A stretch of DNA of 64,000 bases. It comes from Glaciozyma antarctica PI12. Taxonomy: Eukaryota > Basidiomycota > Microbotryomycetes > Kriegeriales > Camptobasidiaceae. The stretch is taken from positions 763,399-827,398 of the forward strand of contig KZ627149.1 of assembly GCA_002917775.1 (NCBI GenBank), given 5' to 3'. The position numbers and the translations under genes were made by a program. Positions 20,789 through 32,600 of the stretch are shown here, piece by piece. How positions within the stretch are numbered: position 1 is the stretch's first letter; each line of letters starts with the position of its first letter. Under the pieces are notes generated by a model. That model did not search any database and was not told the origin of the DNA. It saw only the letters and a list, made by a program, of their open reading frames with translations.

Positions 20789-21846
20789 ATGTCCCTAACC
20801 CTTGCACTCCCTTCCACCAGTCTCGCATCGACCCGCCCCGTCTCGACCGTCGTTGTCGGACCTCTCCCCCTCGCCTCCATTCTCGACCACCACCTGCGAC
20901 GCGGGCAGGACCAGGATCGCGTCTTTGGAACTCTCCTCGGCGTGCGGAGGGAGGTGGACAACGTGGTTGAGGTTAGGAACGCTTTCGGAGTCCCTTACGC
21001 CATCCAGGGACGAGGTGAGGTCAACATCGACATGGACCACCACAAGTCCCTTCTCGACCTCCACCTCAAGGTGAACCCCAAGGAGGTTGTCGTTGGATGG
21101 TCAGTCAAGCTTTGTTAGACAGTATGCGCGCCGCACGCTAACCCTTGTCGCTCCCCCGCTGCCCAGGTACGCTACCTCGCCGACTCTCAACTCCTTCTCC
21201 GCCCTCATCCACAACTTCTACACCTCCGAGTCATCCCCCTCCCCCGCGATCCACCTTACCCTCGACCCCGCGACCCTCTCCTTTACCGTCTACACCGCCT
21301 CCCCCATCGGCACCATCCCTCGCGCGGACCACCTCGCCTTCCTCCCCGTCTCGTCCGTCATGCGCGTGCACGAGCAAGAGCGCGCCGGTATCGACCTCCT
21401 CACGACGAACCTCACGTCCCTCTCCGCCTCTGCCTCCGCCGCCCTCTCCCCCAACGCCGATTTGGGCATCACCAGCCCTCTCGCAACTCTTTACACCCTC
21501 CTCGCGAAAGTGAGCGTCATGCTCGACTCGGTGCTCGAGTATGTGCGTGCGGTGGCAGCTGGCGAGAGGGAGGGAGATGAGCGCGTCGGTCGCGCTCTGT
21601 TGGAGACGGTTGGCGTGGTGCCGACGAGCAATGTCCCTACGGCGAAGGGACAGCTTGGCGACGCAAAGGGCTTCGAGGAGGACTTTAACGCTCACCTTGC
21701 GGACGTGCTCATGGTGCGGTGTTTCTCGCTCTGTTCTGCTGGGTGGACGCGAGAGCTGATGCGGGTTGGGCGTGCAGGTTTCGTACTTGGCCAACTTGGT
21801 CAAGACCCAGACGGAGATCAGCTCTCGTCTGAACCTCCTTGTGTAG
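20789..21846 (+). CDS. Translation initiation factor eIF3 subunit f
   Basis: MPN-domain protein without the JAMM zinc motif. The start at 20789 gives MSLTLALPSTSLASTRP. The MPN core reads VVVGPLPLASILDHHLRR, RVFGTLLGVRREVDNVVEVR, AFGVPYAIQGRGEVNIDMDH and VVGW, continuing after one intron to YATSPTLNSFSALIHNFYTS. The C-terminal MIT-like helix contains LLAKVSVMLDSVLEYVRAV and ends SYLANLVKTQTEISSRLNLL with the stop at 21844-21846. In eIF3 it pairs with subunit h/m in the MPN/PCI core. There are two introns, both GT-AG. Length about 330 residues, normal for fungi. Confidence 0.94.
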
Positions 21847-22460
21847 GTGTCGACGAGGAGGAGGAAAAATGCATTTGCGAATGCGTCCGTACAGTTTGGC
21901 TTCGCGCGATTCCGGAAGTTCTGTGCGAGTATTGGCTGGAGAGCCGCATTGCTCTCACCTTATTCCTGCCCGACCTGCCTGCTCGGAGCTGGGAAATCTG
22001 GCGTGTCGTTCTTCCCAACGCCTGAGATTTCACTGTGGCTATCTGGACTTGTGGTGGCTGACGATCTGTGACCGCGACTTCGTCGGAGAGACGACTTCGC
22101 AGTGTCGGCCGCCTTTTTGCTTCTCCTTCTCACCACACACTTCCTTGCAATTCCTTCTTTCGCTATGCTTCGAGAGCGGGCACCCTTTTCTGCTACGTAG
22201 GAACATCGCACGCCAGTCTCGCCGAGATCGCGCCTGAAGCTCCTTCTTCGATGCTTGCTTGCGCAGCTTCGAGTGCGCCTCGTGCTCTTACTTCCCTTTC
22301 CTCTTCTTTGCTGCTATCTACACACAACTTGAGCTGTCAGTCGCTGCGAAGCTTGTATACACCCAGGTCCCCTAGGTCCCATAAATAAATATAGTCTTTT
22401 ATCCTTAATCTCACTGGTCAAGTCGTATCCCCAGCGTTCTCCTCCACGACCTCCCTTAGA
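21847..22460. other. Intergenic region, no gene seen
   Basis: About 610 bases between eIF3f and NDUFS8 on the same strand. Open stretches exist in all frames but none has conserved or biased coding character. It holds the eIF3f 3' UTR and the NDUFS8 promoter. Confidence 0.55.
22378..22396 (+). promoter_or_regulatory. AT-rich TATA-like element upstream of NDUFS8
   Basis: An ataaataaatata tract at 22381-22393 stands out in otherwise GC-rich DNA about 70 bp upstream of the NDUFS8 start codon. It could be a core-promoter element; this is inference from composition and position only. Confidence 0.35.
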
Positions 22461-23720
22461 ATGCTCGCCCCTGCATTCAAGACGGCAGCACTCCTGGCCC
22501 GCCCTTCAGCCCTTCGCGCCGCCCCTCTTGCCCCGCTCCTCCGCGCCGCCGTCCCCTCCCGACACCTCTCCTCCTCCCGCCTTCTCTTCGCCACTCACGC
22601 TCCCCAGACCGGCCCCACCAAGCTCCCCTCGGGATCTACCGCCGCCGAGCTCGGATCGACCGTCGTGCCCGGAGGAGGCAAGGCGAACGAGGCGGCCCAG
22701 TGGAACAACGAGGTCGCGGTCGATTACTCCAAGGGACCCAGTGCGCTCGACAAGGCCAGCCGGCTCTTCTTCTTCACCGAGATCCTGCGAGGTGAGTCGG
22801 CGCTGTTGGGCGGGGATTGGCGAGAAGCTGGGGCGGAGAGCTGATGGACTGTTTTCGCTCACGCAGGAATGGCGGTTGTGCTCGAGCAGGTGCGTTGGTT
22901 CTCCTCTGCCGCCAGCGGTGATGATACTGACCGTGCCTTCTTTACCGCGTTCTCCAGTTTTTCCGGTAAGCTCTTTCTCGTCTCACTTGGCCGCAAGAGC
23001 ACCCACTGACCCGCACTTCCCCAGACCACCCTACACGATCATGTACCCCTTCGGTCCGCCCCTCCCTCCTGTCCTCTCCTTTCCCCGCTCACCCATCCTC
23101 CGTTTACAGAGAAGGGACCGATGGGGCCTCGTTTCCGTGGAGAGCACGCCCTCCGTCGGTACGCAAGTGGCGAGGAGCGCTGCATCGGTTCGTTCCCTCC
23201 TCATTCTCCACTTGCACAAAGCTGACCGAGCCTCGTAACGCAGCGTGCAAGCTCTGTGAGGCCATCTGCCCCGCACAGGCTATCACGATCGAGAGTGAGA
23301 CGCGCGAGGATGGCGCGAGGCGGACGACCAGGTACGATATCGACATGACCAAGTGCATCTACTGCGGCGTAAGTTCCCTCCCACCTTCCGTGTTTCGGTG
23401 TAGCGGGAGCTGATACCTTCTTCTCCCCCGCGCGCAGTTTTGCCAGGAGGCCTGCCCCGTCGATGCCATCGTTGAGAGTGCGTCTCCCCTCCTCCTCCTC
23501 GCCTTCCTCCCCCTAACTCCCCTCTTCCCACAGCCCAGAACACGGAGTACACGACCGAGACTCGCGAGGAGCTCCTCTACAACAAGGAGAAGCTGCTCTG
23601 TGCGATCCCCCCGCTCCTTCCTCCACCGTCGCCCGTACTGACTCTCTTCTCGTAGCCAACGGCGATCGGATGGAGGCTGAGATTGCCGCCAACTTGCACT
23701 CGGATCATGTTTACCGCTGA
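22461..23720 (+). CDS. NADH:ubiquinone oxidoreductase 23 kDa Fe-S subunit (NDUFS8/TYKY), mitochondrial
   Basis: Complex I ferredoxin-like subunit. The ATG at 22461 starts an Arg/Ala-rich presequence ([20 protein letters not shown]). The mature part includes [44 protein letters not shown], and two 4Fe-4S motifs, [12 protein letters not shown] and CIYCGFCQEACP, the ligands of clusters N6a and N6b. It ends LHSDHVYR at 23718-23720. The subunit lies in the peripheral arm and passes electrons towards cluster N2. The gene is cut into about eight exons. Three consecutive ones are tiny: 22867-22889 (23 nt), 22958-22965 (8 nt) and 23025-23053 (29 nt). Confidence 0.95.
22958..22965 (+). other. 8 nt microexon in NDUFS8
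   Basis: The eight bases tttttccg lie between ...TTCTCCAG and GTAAGC. They are needed to give [12 protein letters not shown], a block conserved across NDUFS8 proteins, so the exon is very likely real. Confidence 0.85.
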
Positions 23721-24231
23721 TCGGGGATAGAGGATGCGTGGGGGGAGGATGGAATAACAGGATCGAAGCCGTTTCGCTTCAGCGTGTCGGCGAGAGCCTT
23801 TGCTTGCGATCGACCTGGTGCGCTCGGGTCGTTAGTTGCTTGAAGGCACAGAGGTGCGGAGAGCTTTTTCGGGTGGCGTCTCGAGCAACCACCGTCGTCG
23901 GTACTGTCTCCAGCGATCTCGTCCGCCGTCGCTTCGCTTGCTTTCGTTCAGCCCCATACGTTCTCTCTCCACCGAGCTTCAAGCTGTCCAGCGCTCACGT
24001 TGAAGCAGGACAGCAGTCACTCTCTTTTTCGCAACCTCAGCAACCGTTGAGCAAGTCCGTATGCGATTTCGACAAGTTGATGGACCAGAGCCTCAATAAC
24101 GCTATGCAAGGTTGTATAAATGCACACGATCTAACTCTAAGGAGTGTAGTAGAAGGGAAGAGATAAAAGAGAGATAAACCCGCGAGAAAGAAACCCAATA
24201 GCCCGTCTAAACCGAATCGCTACCGCGTCGA
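23721..24231. other. Tail-to-tail intergenic region, no gene seen
   Basis: About 510 bases between the stop codons of NDUFS8 (+) and the desaturase (-). It holds the two 3' UTRs; no supported gene. Confidence 0.55.
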
Positions 24232-26030
24232 TTACTGGACGTCGACGCCCGAATCAGAGGGAACGCCCTCCATGACGACGCTGCGAGCGGCACGGCCGTA
24301 GGCGTCCTTGTAGAAGACGACTTCTCCCTCATCCTCGACGAACTGTCATCGCGGAAACGTCAGCAGGCGCGACGAGAGAGGGAGAACGGAAAAGGACGTA
24401 CGCGGCACGAGCCGTAGTTCTTCCAGAGCGAGACGAACATGTTCTCGTCGGTAGAGGTGTAGTAAGGGCCGAGGTACGTCTTGAGCGCCTCGGTTGCCTC
24501 CCAGGCGTGGTAGTGAGGGATCTTGGACGAGATGTGGTGAGAGATGTGGGTCTCGCAGATGCCGTGCATGAGGTAAGGGCCGACGGGTCCCTGTGGATAG
24601 GCGACAGAGTTAGTGAGGAGCTCATAGAGCGAAGGAAGGAGGACGCACGAGCATGTTGCGGTCAATGGTGCAGAGGGCTCCGCGGGGGAAGGTCCACTCG
24701 CCGGCGCGGTAGTGGGGGAGGTTGGGGTCCGTGTGCTGGAGGTAGGTAATCTGCACGCGTACCAGGACGTCAGCGCCAACGTGCGAGAGCGACAGGAGGG
24801 TGGAACGCACCATGACGAGCCAGTGGTTGACCGCGAGGTAGGGGATTCCGTAGTACTTGACGACGGCAGCGAAGCCGTGGTAGTGACCGAAGACTGAGAG
24901 ACCAGCGATGACAACGGCGAGTCCGAGGTCGGAGAGGAGGATCTGGTTGCGGTGGCGAGCGTCGAAGAGGAGGGAGCGAGGATCGAAGTCTGCGAGAACG
25001 GCCAATCGTCAACTTCGAGGTTCGCAAGAGTGTGGTGGAAGAGCGAAACGCACGGTTGGTCCACTTGGGGTAGAACTCCTGTCCAGAGGCGTTCTTGATA
25101 AGGTACGCAGGCCATCCGAAGAGCTGTTGAGGAGCAGGGAGACAGTCAGCGATCGATCGTGGGCCGTGGCGACGACGAGAGTAGTCGAACCTGCTGGATC
25201 AAGATGTGGTAGAGGCGGTAGATCGGGGCGTCCTCGAGGAGCTCATCGAGATCCATGCCGCTCATGTGGACCTTGCGGCGGGGAGCCTTGTCGCCGACCT
25301 TCTGGGAGCGGGTCGAGGGGACGAAGACCTCCTCGCGGTTCATGTGGCCGGTCGCGGCGTGGTGCTTGGAGTGGGAGATCCTCCACGAGTGGAAGGGGAC
25401 GAGGACGAGCGAGTGAAGGACGAGACCGGTGGCGTTGTTGAGGGCCTTGGACGTGGAGAAGGCTTGGTGGCCGCCTGGAGGTCGCCGGAAGATAGCAAGT
25501 CAGCTCCCGTTCGTAACCCTCCCCTCACGCAATCTTCTCCTCCGATCTCAACAGAATATGTATACTTACATTCGTGAGCTGTGGAGAGGAAAGAAGAGTC
25601 TTCGTTAGCTCAGAAACACGGGAAACACGGGCGACCACGTACCCAGAATCCAGATTCCGACAAAGTTCCACCCGCACGTAGTCCAGTAGACGCTCCAGAG
25701 AGCCCACTTGGCGGCGACTCCAGCCCAGCCGTTGAGCACTGTCTTGCCCTCGAATCCAAAGGCGGGGTCGATGAAGGAAGCGGCGTACACGTTGGCGGCG
25801 ATCATGATAAGGTCGGCGAAGACGTAGCTGAAACTCCTCAGCGCGCTGCGATCCCAGCAGTGCGCGGGGATCGCGTTGAAGAGGTCCTTCTGGGTGTACG
25901 AGGGAGGAGTGAAGGGAGGGAGATTGGCGTCCTGATCGAGTCCGGAGTCGGAGGACGAGGCGGAAATGGTCTCGACCGCCTCAGAGACGTCGATGTCGAT
26001 GGGGAGGCGTTGCCGGAGGGTAGATGCCAT
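24232..26030 (-). CDS. FAD2: Delta-12 fatty acid desaturase (FAD2-type), ER membrane
   Basis: Oleate desaturase of the membrane di-iron family. The start at 26030 gives MASTLRQRLPIDIDVSEAVE, then SYVFADLIMIAANVYAASF and the membrane segment VYWTTCGWNFVGIWIL. The three histidine boxes are present: AHECGHQ, HSKHH (in SWRISHSKHHAATG) and HISHH (in ICETHISHHISSKIPHYHA). The tail is EGVPSDSGVDVQ at 24232-24234. The enzyme introduces the delta-12 double bond in oleoyl lipids to give linoleate; some fungal members also have delta-15 activity, which cannot be read here. The first histidine box is encoded across a 9 nt microexon (25570-25578). The 5' flank to the next gene is long (about 1.1 kb). Confidence 0.94.
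25570..25578 (-). other. 9 nt microexon encoding part of desaturase histidine box 1
   Basis: On the minus strand ctcacgaat lies between ...CTCCACAG and GTAAGT. Joined to its neighbours it gives A-H-E-C-G-H-Q, the first iron-binding box, so skipping it would abolish the active site. Confidence 0.88.
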
Positions 26031-27126
26031 TCTGTCGAGGGTGGAGAGGGGATAGAAAGGGAGGAAGGAGGCCTTTTTTGCTGCGATCGCGGAGGGTCGA
26101 GATATTTAGCTAGCGGGATCTAGGGGCCTGTTGGCGCGTATCCACAGCTTCAAACAGTCTGCGTGCGGCCTCAAACGGTCCACTGCTCGTCTCCCCGACT
26201 CCTTCCGCGCCTTTCAGCTGCTCGACCATTGGTCGGTTCCTGCTGTACCGGCTCCTCGCTCAAGGCAGCGGATGGCAGTTCGAGTGCTTTTCTGGTAGGA
26301 GGAGCAGGTGAAAAGGAGGCGTTCAATCTTCAGGTCGTTTCGCATTCCTCCACAGACACCCCTACTCAACCCTGCGAGCGTCGATCGAGTGTTCGCGCCC
26401 GGTGCACGGGTGCACGGCGCGTAGTTTGCTGATTCTAATCTCGCAGGAAACTCCCTCAACCGCTGCTTCCCCCAACGCTACGTGTTCGCGCTTCGGCACC
26501 GACCGACCGAGCGAGCGAGCGACCGCCGACTACCCTGCTTGCGGAGGTGAGGAATGGCCGGCTTCCTCAATCTTGCTTGCTCTCGACGCTTTTTCTTGTT
26601 TCGGAAAGTCGAAGGCGCGTTTCTACCCTGCCTGTGCGCCTTCTCCCGCGTCGCTCGACGCTCTGAAGCAGTCCAAAGCGCGGTTTGCCTCCTCTAGCTG
26701 CCCAGCTGCCCACTGTCCGCTCACTGTTCTGCTGTACTTGCAGAACAAGCTTCCCGACTACCTGCCAGGGGACGACGTTGTAGCCAGCTGCTTGACGAAT
26801 CCCTGGCAAGCACGCCGCAAGACGTACCGCAAATCCGCTCTGCTTGCGTCTCCTGAGTTTCCAATCGCTCTCGCTCAACTCCTTGCGCTGCAAAGCTTTG
26901 GACGTCTTGCGCCTTGTATCTCGCAAGTGCGAATACGCAAGGAGTCTCAACACACGCCATCCGCCCTCCAAGAAACCAAGACAACAATCACGGTTTTCTC
27001 GCCTGCTCAGTTCTCTCAAATGAGAAATGGGACGTCAACCCACGCGTGTTCCTCGCACAGCCCTGGAGATTTGCCATCCAGCACCTAAAAAGACGAGTCT
27101 AGGGATCACAACATCGAAAGCACGCC
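26031..27126. other. Long divergent intergenic region, no supported gene
   Basis: Nearly 1.1 kb between the start codons of the desaturase (-) and the permease (+). It has several open stretches but none with recognisable protein character. Small features are a gac/gag-cga simple repeat near 26505-26525 and a pyrimidine-rich CTTGCAG at about 26745 that could be a 5' UTR splice acceptor. Long regulatory leaders for both genes are the simplest explanation. Confidence 0.5.
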
Positions 27127-29474
27127 ATGCCCTCCGCATTCCTGCGGGTGGCCGAGAGCGCGAAAAATTTGGCTGGAGTTGGTCATCGAATCGATTCGTC
27201 CGGCTCTTCCTCTTCTCTCCACACGCTCCACACGCACGACATGGCTAGCAGGGACACCAGCAAGCACAGCTCTGAGGAGGAGGTTGACTCGCTCGGCAAG
27301 GACGGTTATGTGGCGACGGGGCCAGCTCCGACGAGCGAGGTGCACACGCGAAACCGCGTCGCGTCTCAGGATAACGACGGGGAGTCCTTCGACCTCGTAC
27401 CCATCGAGAACAGGAGGATATCGACGTTATCAGCAATCATGCTCATCGCTAATCGCGTCATCGGTACTGGAATCTTCGCCACTCCTGCTTCGATCGTTTC
27501 ATCCACTGGTTCCATCGGTACGTTCCACGCGTTCCACTCATGGTGAAGGAGTCACTGACGTTCCTCTCGCAGGCCTCGCACTCATCCTCTGGCTGGTAGG
27601 GAGTCTAATCGCTTGGGCAGGACTTGCGGTTTATCTTGAATGGGCGACTGCCATTCCTCGCTCAGGAGGCGAGAAAAACTACCTCGAGCACTACTATTCA
27701 AAGCCGATCTACCTCATCACCTGCGTTTACGCGGCGTACGCCGCGCTGCTCGGTTGGCCAGCAGGGAATGTGCGTTCGCGTTGCCAGCTCCACCTCCGCT
27801 CCGTCTGACCTCTCCAACTTTACAGGCGGTCTACACGGGTGAGATGCTTCTCAACGCAGCCAATGTGGAGGTCGGGAGGTGGAACCAGCGAGCTATTGGT
27901 GTCGGTGTCGTCACCTTCGCCCTGCTCGTCCATGGCATGGCCCCTCGCTGGGGTATCCAGCTCCAGAACGTCTTGGGGTTCTTCAAGATTGGTGTTCTCC
28001 TTTTCATTATTATGTGGGCCTTCTTCTACGCTCCAGCGCGACTGCATCTGACACCGTTTCTTCTTCGCAGTGCCGGATTCGTCGCCCTCGGAGGGGTACG
28101 CCAGCCTTGGAATCTGCGCACGAGCTCTCGCTAACTCGCTCTACTCCTCAGCACGTTCGAGGTGGTGCGCCATCACCGTCCAACTTCACAAACGCCTTCG
28201 CAGGAAGCAAGTCGGACGCGAATAGCTTCGTCCAGGCACTTTACAACGTGATCTGGTCGTATGTGGTGAGTTCTTCCTCAGTACTCGTCTGTAGTCACCG
28301 CTCACCTCTTCTCCTGTGTGCAGGGGTACTCCAACGCCTTCTATGCGATGAGCGAAATCAGGAACCCGATCAAGACCGTCAAGCGAGCTGCTCCCCTTGC
28401 GATGCTGCTTGTGACTATCCTCTGTAAGCTCCTCTCAAACAGGCTGCTCTCTTACCAGGCTTACGCTTTGTCGCAGACCTCCTCGTCAACATTGCGTTCT
28501 TTGCTGCCGTGCCGAAGGAGACGATCCTCAGCTCGAAGCGTCTGCTCGCTGCCGAGTTTTTCGGTGCGATGTTGTGCGTTGTCCCTGCTCTCCCTGGACT
28601 CTGAAGCTGACGAATCACTCTACAGCGGTCCCGCAGCCAACCGTGCCGTTTCAGTTATCATCGCCCTGTCCGCCATCGGGAACGTCCTCAGCGTCCTGTT
28701 CTCACAAGGTCGCGTCAACCAGGAGCTCGGTCGCGAGGGCATCCTCCCCTTCTCCAAGTTCTTCGCCTCGAACCGCCCCTTCAACTCGCCCTTCGCTGGA
28801 CTGGGCCTGCAGTGGGCCGTTACCCTTATTATCATCCTCGCTCCCCCCGGCGGAGACGCCTACTCCTTCCTCCTCAGTGCGTTCTCATCCTTCTCCCTCA
28901 GAGCTTCACAAATTGACCGCCTCCCCTCTCGCTAGACCTCATCTCATATCCCCTCAACCTTTTCAACGTGCTCATCTCTTTCGCACTCCTCATGCTCTAC
29001 CTTCGACGGGAGAAGCATCAGTGGGCTTCGCCAGTCAAGGCCACTCTCCCCGTGGTCGTGCGTGTTTTCTCCTTCTCTTCGCGAGCGACGCTGACATTCC
29101 GAGCAGGTCTTTTTCCTCGCCGCCAACCTCTTCCTCGTGATCGCTCCGATGCTCCCGCCGTCGGAAGGGAACGAGCCTTACACTTCGATCCCCTACTGGC
29201 TTCACGTCGGTGAGTAGACTCTCTCCCCCTCTGTGATCGTGCGAACTGACGCTTTTTCTCGCTCGCAGTGGTCGGCTTTGGGCTCCTTGCGATTGGGGCG
29301 ATTTATTACTTGATCTTTGTGCGCGTGCTGCCCTTCCTCGGTACGTCCTTCAGCTCCATTCCAGCAAGACCTCCGCTGACTTCGCGCGCAGGTCACTACT
29401 CGCTACATCGCAAGGACGTGATTGGGCTCGACGGGATTCCTCGCAAGATGTTCGTCAAGGTCAAGGACGAGTAG
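27127..29474 (+). CDS. Mup1-type methionine / L-type amino acid permease
   Basis: Twelve-helix amino acid permease of the LAT/APC group. The soluble N-terminus (about 95 residues, Ser/Asp-rich) precedes NRRISTLSAIMLIANRVIGT and GIFATPASIVSSTGSIG, the helix-1 substrate-site motif. Next come SLIAWAGLAVYLEWATAIPR, SGGEKNYLEHYYSKP, YSNAFYAMSEIRNPIKTVKR and SAIGNVLSVLFSQGRVNQEL. The end is HRKDVIGLDGIPRKMFVKVK before the stop at 29472-29474. The GGEKNYLE and NPIKTVKRA blocks closely match fungal high-affinity methionine permease Mup1, but substrate range is inferred. It sits at the plasma membrane in relatives. About ten short introns. Confidence 0.88.
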
Positions 29475-29662
29475 AGTTGTTCGGGGCGTACTTTAGAGAA
29501 GCAGCCGGGGAGTACTTTAGACAAGCAGTCGTAATTCGTTCGCATCATCCGCAAAAGGACAAAAAAGCTCTGGTTCGCGAGAGACGTCGGAGAGTAAAGA
29601 AAGCGTTGCAGGCTGCGGGGGATGCGGTACGGAATGCGAAATTCGTTCAAGGTATCTATCCA

Positions 29663-32600
29663 TCAGCCGTAGACGTGCGTCCTGTCCTTCCAGCCTTCTC
29701 CCTTCACATCATAAACCCCAGCTTCGTCCGCCTCGCGAAAGTCGGTAGCGAACGTCTCCGTCACCTTGACGACGATGTCGACGTGCTCGGAGGAGAGAGG
29801 CAGTCCCTTTGACTGAGCGAGGGCTTGAGCGGTTCGCACCGCGTTCTTGATGCTTCGGCCTGTGTGCGAGGGAATGAGCAATCGCAGCTCGTGAAGAAAC
29901 GAATGTCGTACCGTTGAAGGTAGATTTCGCAGCGAGCTTGTCGAGGTACTTGGCCGAAATGGTTGAGCGAGCCGCTTCGCCCGTTGGCGAGGTTGTGCCG
30001 CTGGGCGCAGGAGTAGGAATGCCGTTCGTGACGACCTTCTTGTCCTCGATCGTAACGCCAGCGAGCTCGAGAAAAGACCGCCAGATCGTCCGGCGCTTCG
30101 CCACGTCGAGGTCCGGGTAGGTGATCGCGATGGAGAAGCGCGAGAGGAAGGCTTCGTCGATGGTACCTGCGTCGTGGAGTCGTCAGCTTTAAGCGACAGG
30201 CGGAGAACGAAGGAAGAACACTCACGAATGCGGTTCGTGGTGAGCATGAGGATGCCAGAGTGATATTCGAGGAGCCGCAGGAAGACGGAAACCATCGCGT
30301 TGCGCGTTACGTCGTGAAGGGATCGCACTTCCAGGAAGACGTCGGCCTGGCAGGTTGAAAGAATATGAGCGAACTCCTTATAATGAGCCGTTTACAGAAC
30401 TTACCTCGTCAATCAGCAGAACAGCTTCCCACGCAAACGTATCAGCTCGCGAGCTCGGACTCCGGAACGAAATAACGCACCTCCCCAAGTCTGAGCAGTA
30501 TCGAGAACGTCCCGAAGCTTCCGCTCGAGCTCTGCCGCATGTACGCCAAGCTCTCCCCTGCATATCGTCGAAAGGCGTCAACTGGTGAACTCGAACCAAG
30601 CAGACGACAAAGACTCACGCCCCAACCGCGTACAGCGGAACGCGAATGAGCTCCGCAATCGCCTCGGCTGTTAGAGTTTTCCCTAATACCACAGATGAGC
30701 ATCAGTAACGATCTCACCAAATCTCACGAGACGGCATTGAAAATGAATGGCGCACCAACCCCAGGACGCCCATGGAGAACGACGACGAGTCCTCCGCCCT
30801 TGCCAACGATCACGTCCGTTACCGAGCTGTCTGAAGTCACGGGCGCGTCGAGGTTGTCCGCCTCGATTGCGCGACGCTTGGAGACGCTGGAGTTCTGCTC
30901 GACGAGAGACCTGATGAGATCTGCGCGCAGAGGAATCAGTACCTCGAAACGCTGGCGAGAGAGCGAGAATAGCGCACCATTTTTTGTCGGAATCGAGGAC
31001 GAGGTGGTTGTAGGCATTCGAGCTGAAGACGACGGGGGAGAACTGGTCGACTCGAAGCTCTCCCCATTCACGCTGGACTAGTCTGTCGTCAAAACATCAG
31101 CGGTGACCTCGGCGACCGGATAGCGCAACTCACGAGAAGCCAAACACTGTCGGAGGAAGCAAGCAGAGATCCTCCTCTGCCACGGCGTTCACAGCAGGCT
31201 TGGAGACGTTCTCGCCCTCGCCAATCAAGTCGTCCAGCTCGTCCTCATCATCCTCGCTGTAAGGAGTATCAGCACGGCTCCGCCATCCAAAATCTCATAG
31301 TACACACTCGTCCCACATCCCCGTATCGCGCGCAGGGTTCATCCGCTTGTAGCTCCGAACATCGACGACCACTCGTCCCTCCGCCTGCACCCATAGCTCA
31401 GCCACTTCGCCCGACGAAGAAAAGAGAGAACGCACTCGAAGCTTGACGACCCGACGATCCATTCCCGAGCCAGTCACCTGGACCAAGATGCCGCTGTAGT
31501 TCAAGAAAGCGACCTTCGCAAGGTCGGTGTAGAGCTTCCCGCGCGCCGTGAGCTCCTCGCGGTGCTTGAGCGTAAGAGGGTGGGCCGAGAGGGATGAGAT
31601 CTTGCGCATGCCCTTGAACTGCGACTTCGAGATTAGCGAGCGGCGAGGCGGTGGAGAGTGAGAGAAAGACGCGCCTTGATGATGCGCGTCGAGACCCAGT
31701 TCTTGGCGTAGCGGTGGCCTGTCCAGACTATCTTGGTTCCGTTGAGAACAAAGACGGGGCCGTCGCGAGTCACGGCGTCTGCAGGTGGGGCGAGGTTAGA
31801 ATGCGTCGCTGGAGAAGAAACGACGGGAACGAACAGTTGCAGCTCTGAATCTTGAAGGCGGCGCGCTGTTCGCTGTTCTCGTCGGTGATTTCGACGATCG
31901 TGTCGGTCGGGAAAAGGGCCCAAAGGAGTGCGAAGGAGATTTGCTGGTCCTTGAGGAGGCGATCGAGCTTGCTTTGCCTGCAATTCCGAGGCGTCAACGG
32001 AGCAAACGATGAACACGAAGAAAGACACGCACGTTGGACCGAAAAGCTTCTCCCCGAAAACGAGCAGAACCCCGAGCTGGTCGACCTCGGCAACGACTTC
32101 CTCGGCCGTCTGCTTCTCCTTTGGCACGAGCTCATTCTCGTCGCTTTCTTCAGCAAGAACGGCAACCTGAACCCCCTCGGAGGAAGCAGCGGGATCATCG
32201 ACGGCCGGGAGAGCGACGTTGGAGGGAGAGGGTGTAGAGTTTGCGACCGGCGCCGCAGGATCGTCGACCTTCGTCTTCAGCTCCGCAGTTCCCTCCTCCT
32301 CCTCCTCCTTCGCTTCGGTGGACTCCTGATCCGACTTGTTCTTCTCCTCCTTCTCGAGCTCTGCCAGCTGCGCCTTCTTTGTCTCGAGGAGAGCCTTGAG
32401 GGCGGTGAGATGGAGGAAGAGGTCGCGGGCGTCGAGCGAAGGCTTGTCCTCGAACATTTCCTCGACCTCCGTAAGCTGAAGCCTGTGCAGTCGCAACTAC
32501 CCGTCAGTATACCGTTCAGAGGTGCCTCCGTGACTCGCACGCACCTCAGCACGTCGATAAGGGATTGAGAGTTGATCTCGAGCGCAGTGTAGTCCTCGTT

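Noticed and set aside
26402-27088. 228-codon plus-strand frame upstream of the permease
   Set aside because: No homology recognised, no good start context, and it overlaps an equally long minus-strand frame; probably chance in GC-rich DNA.
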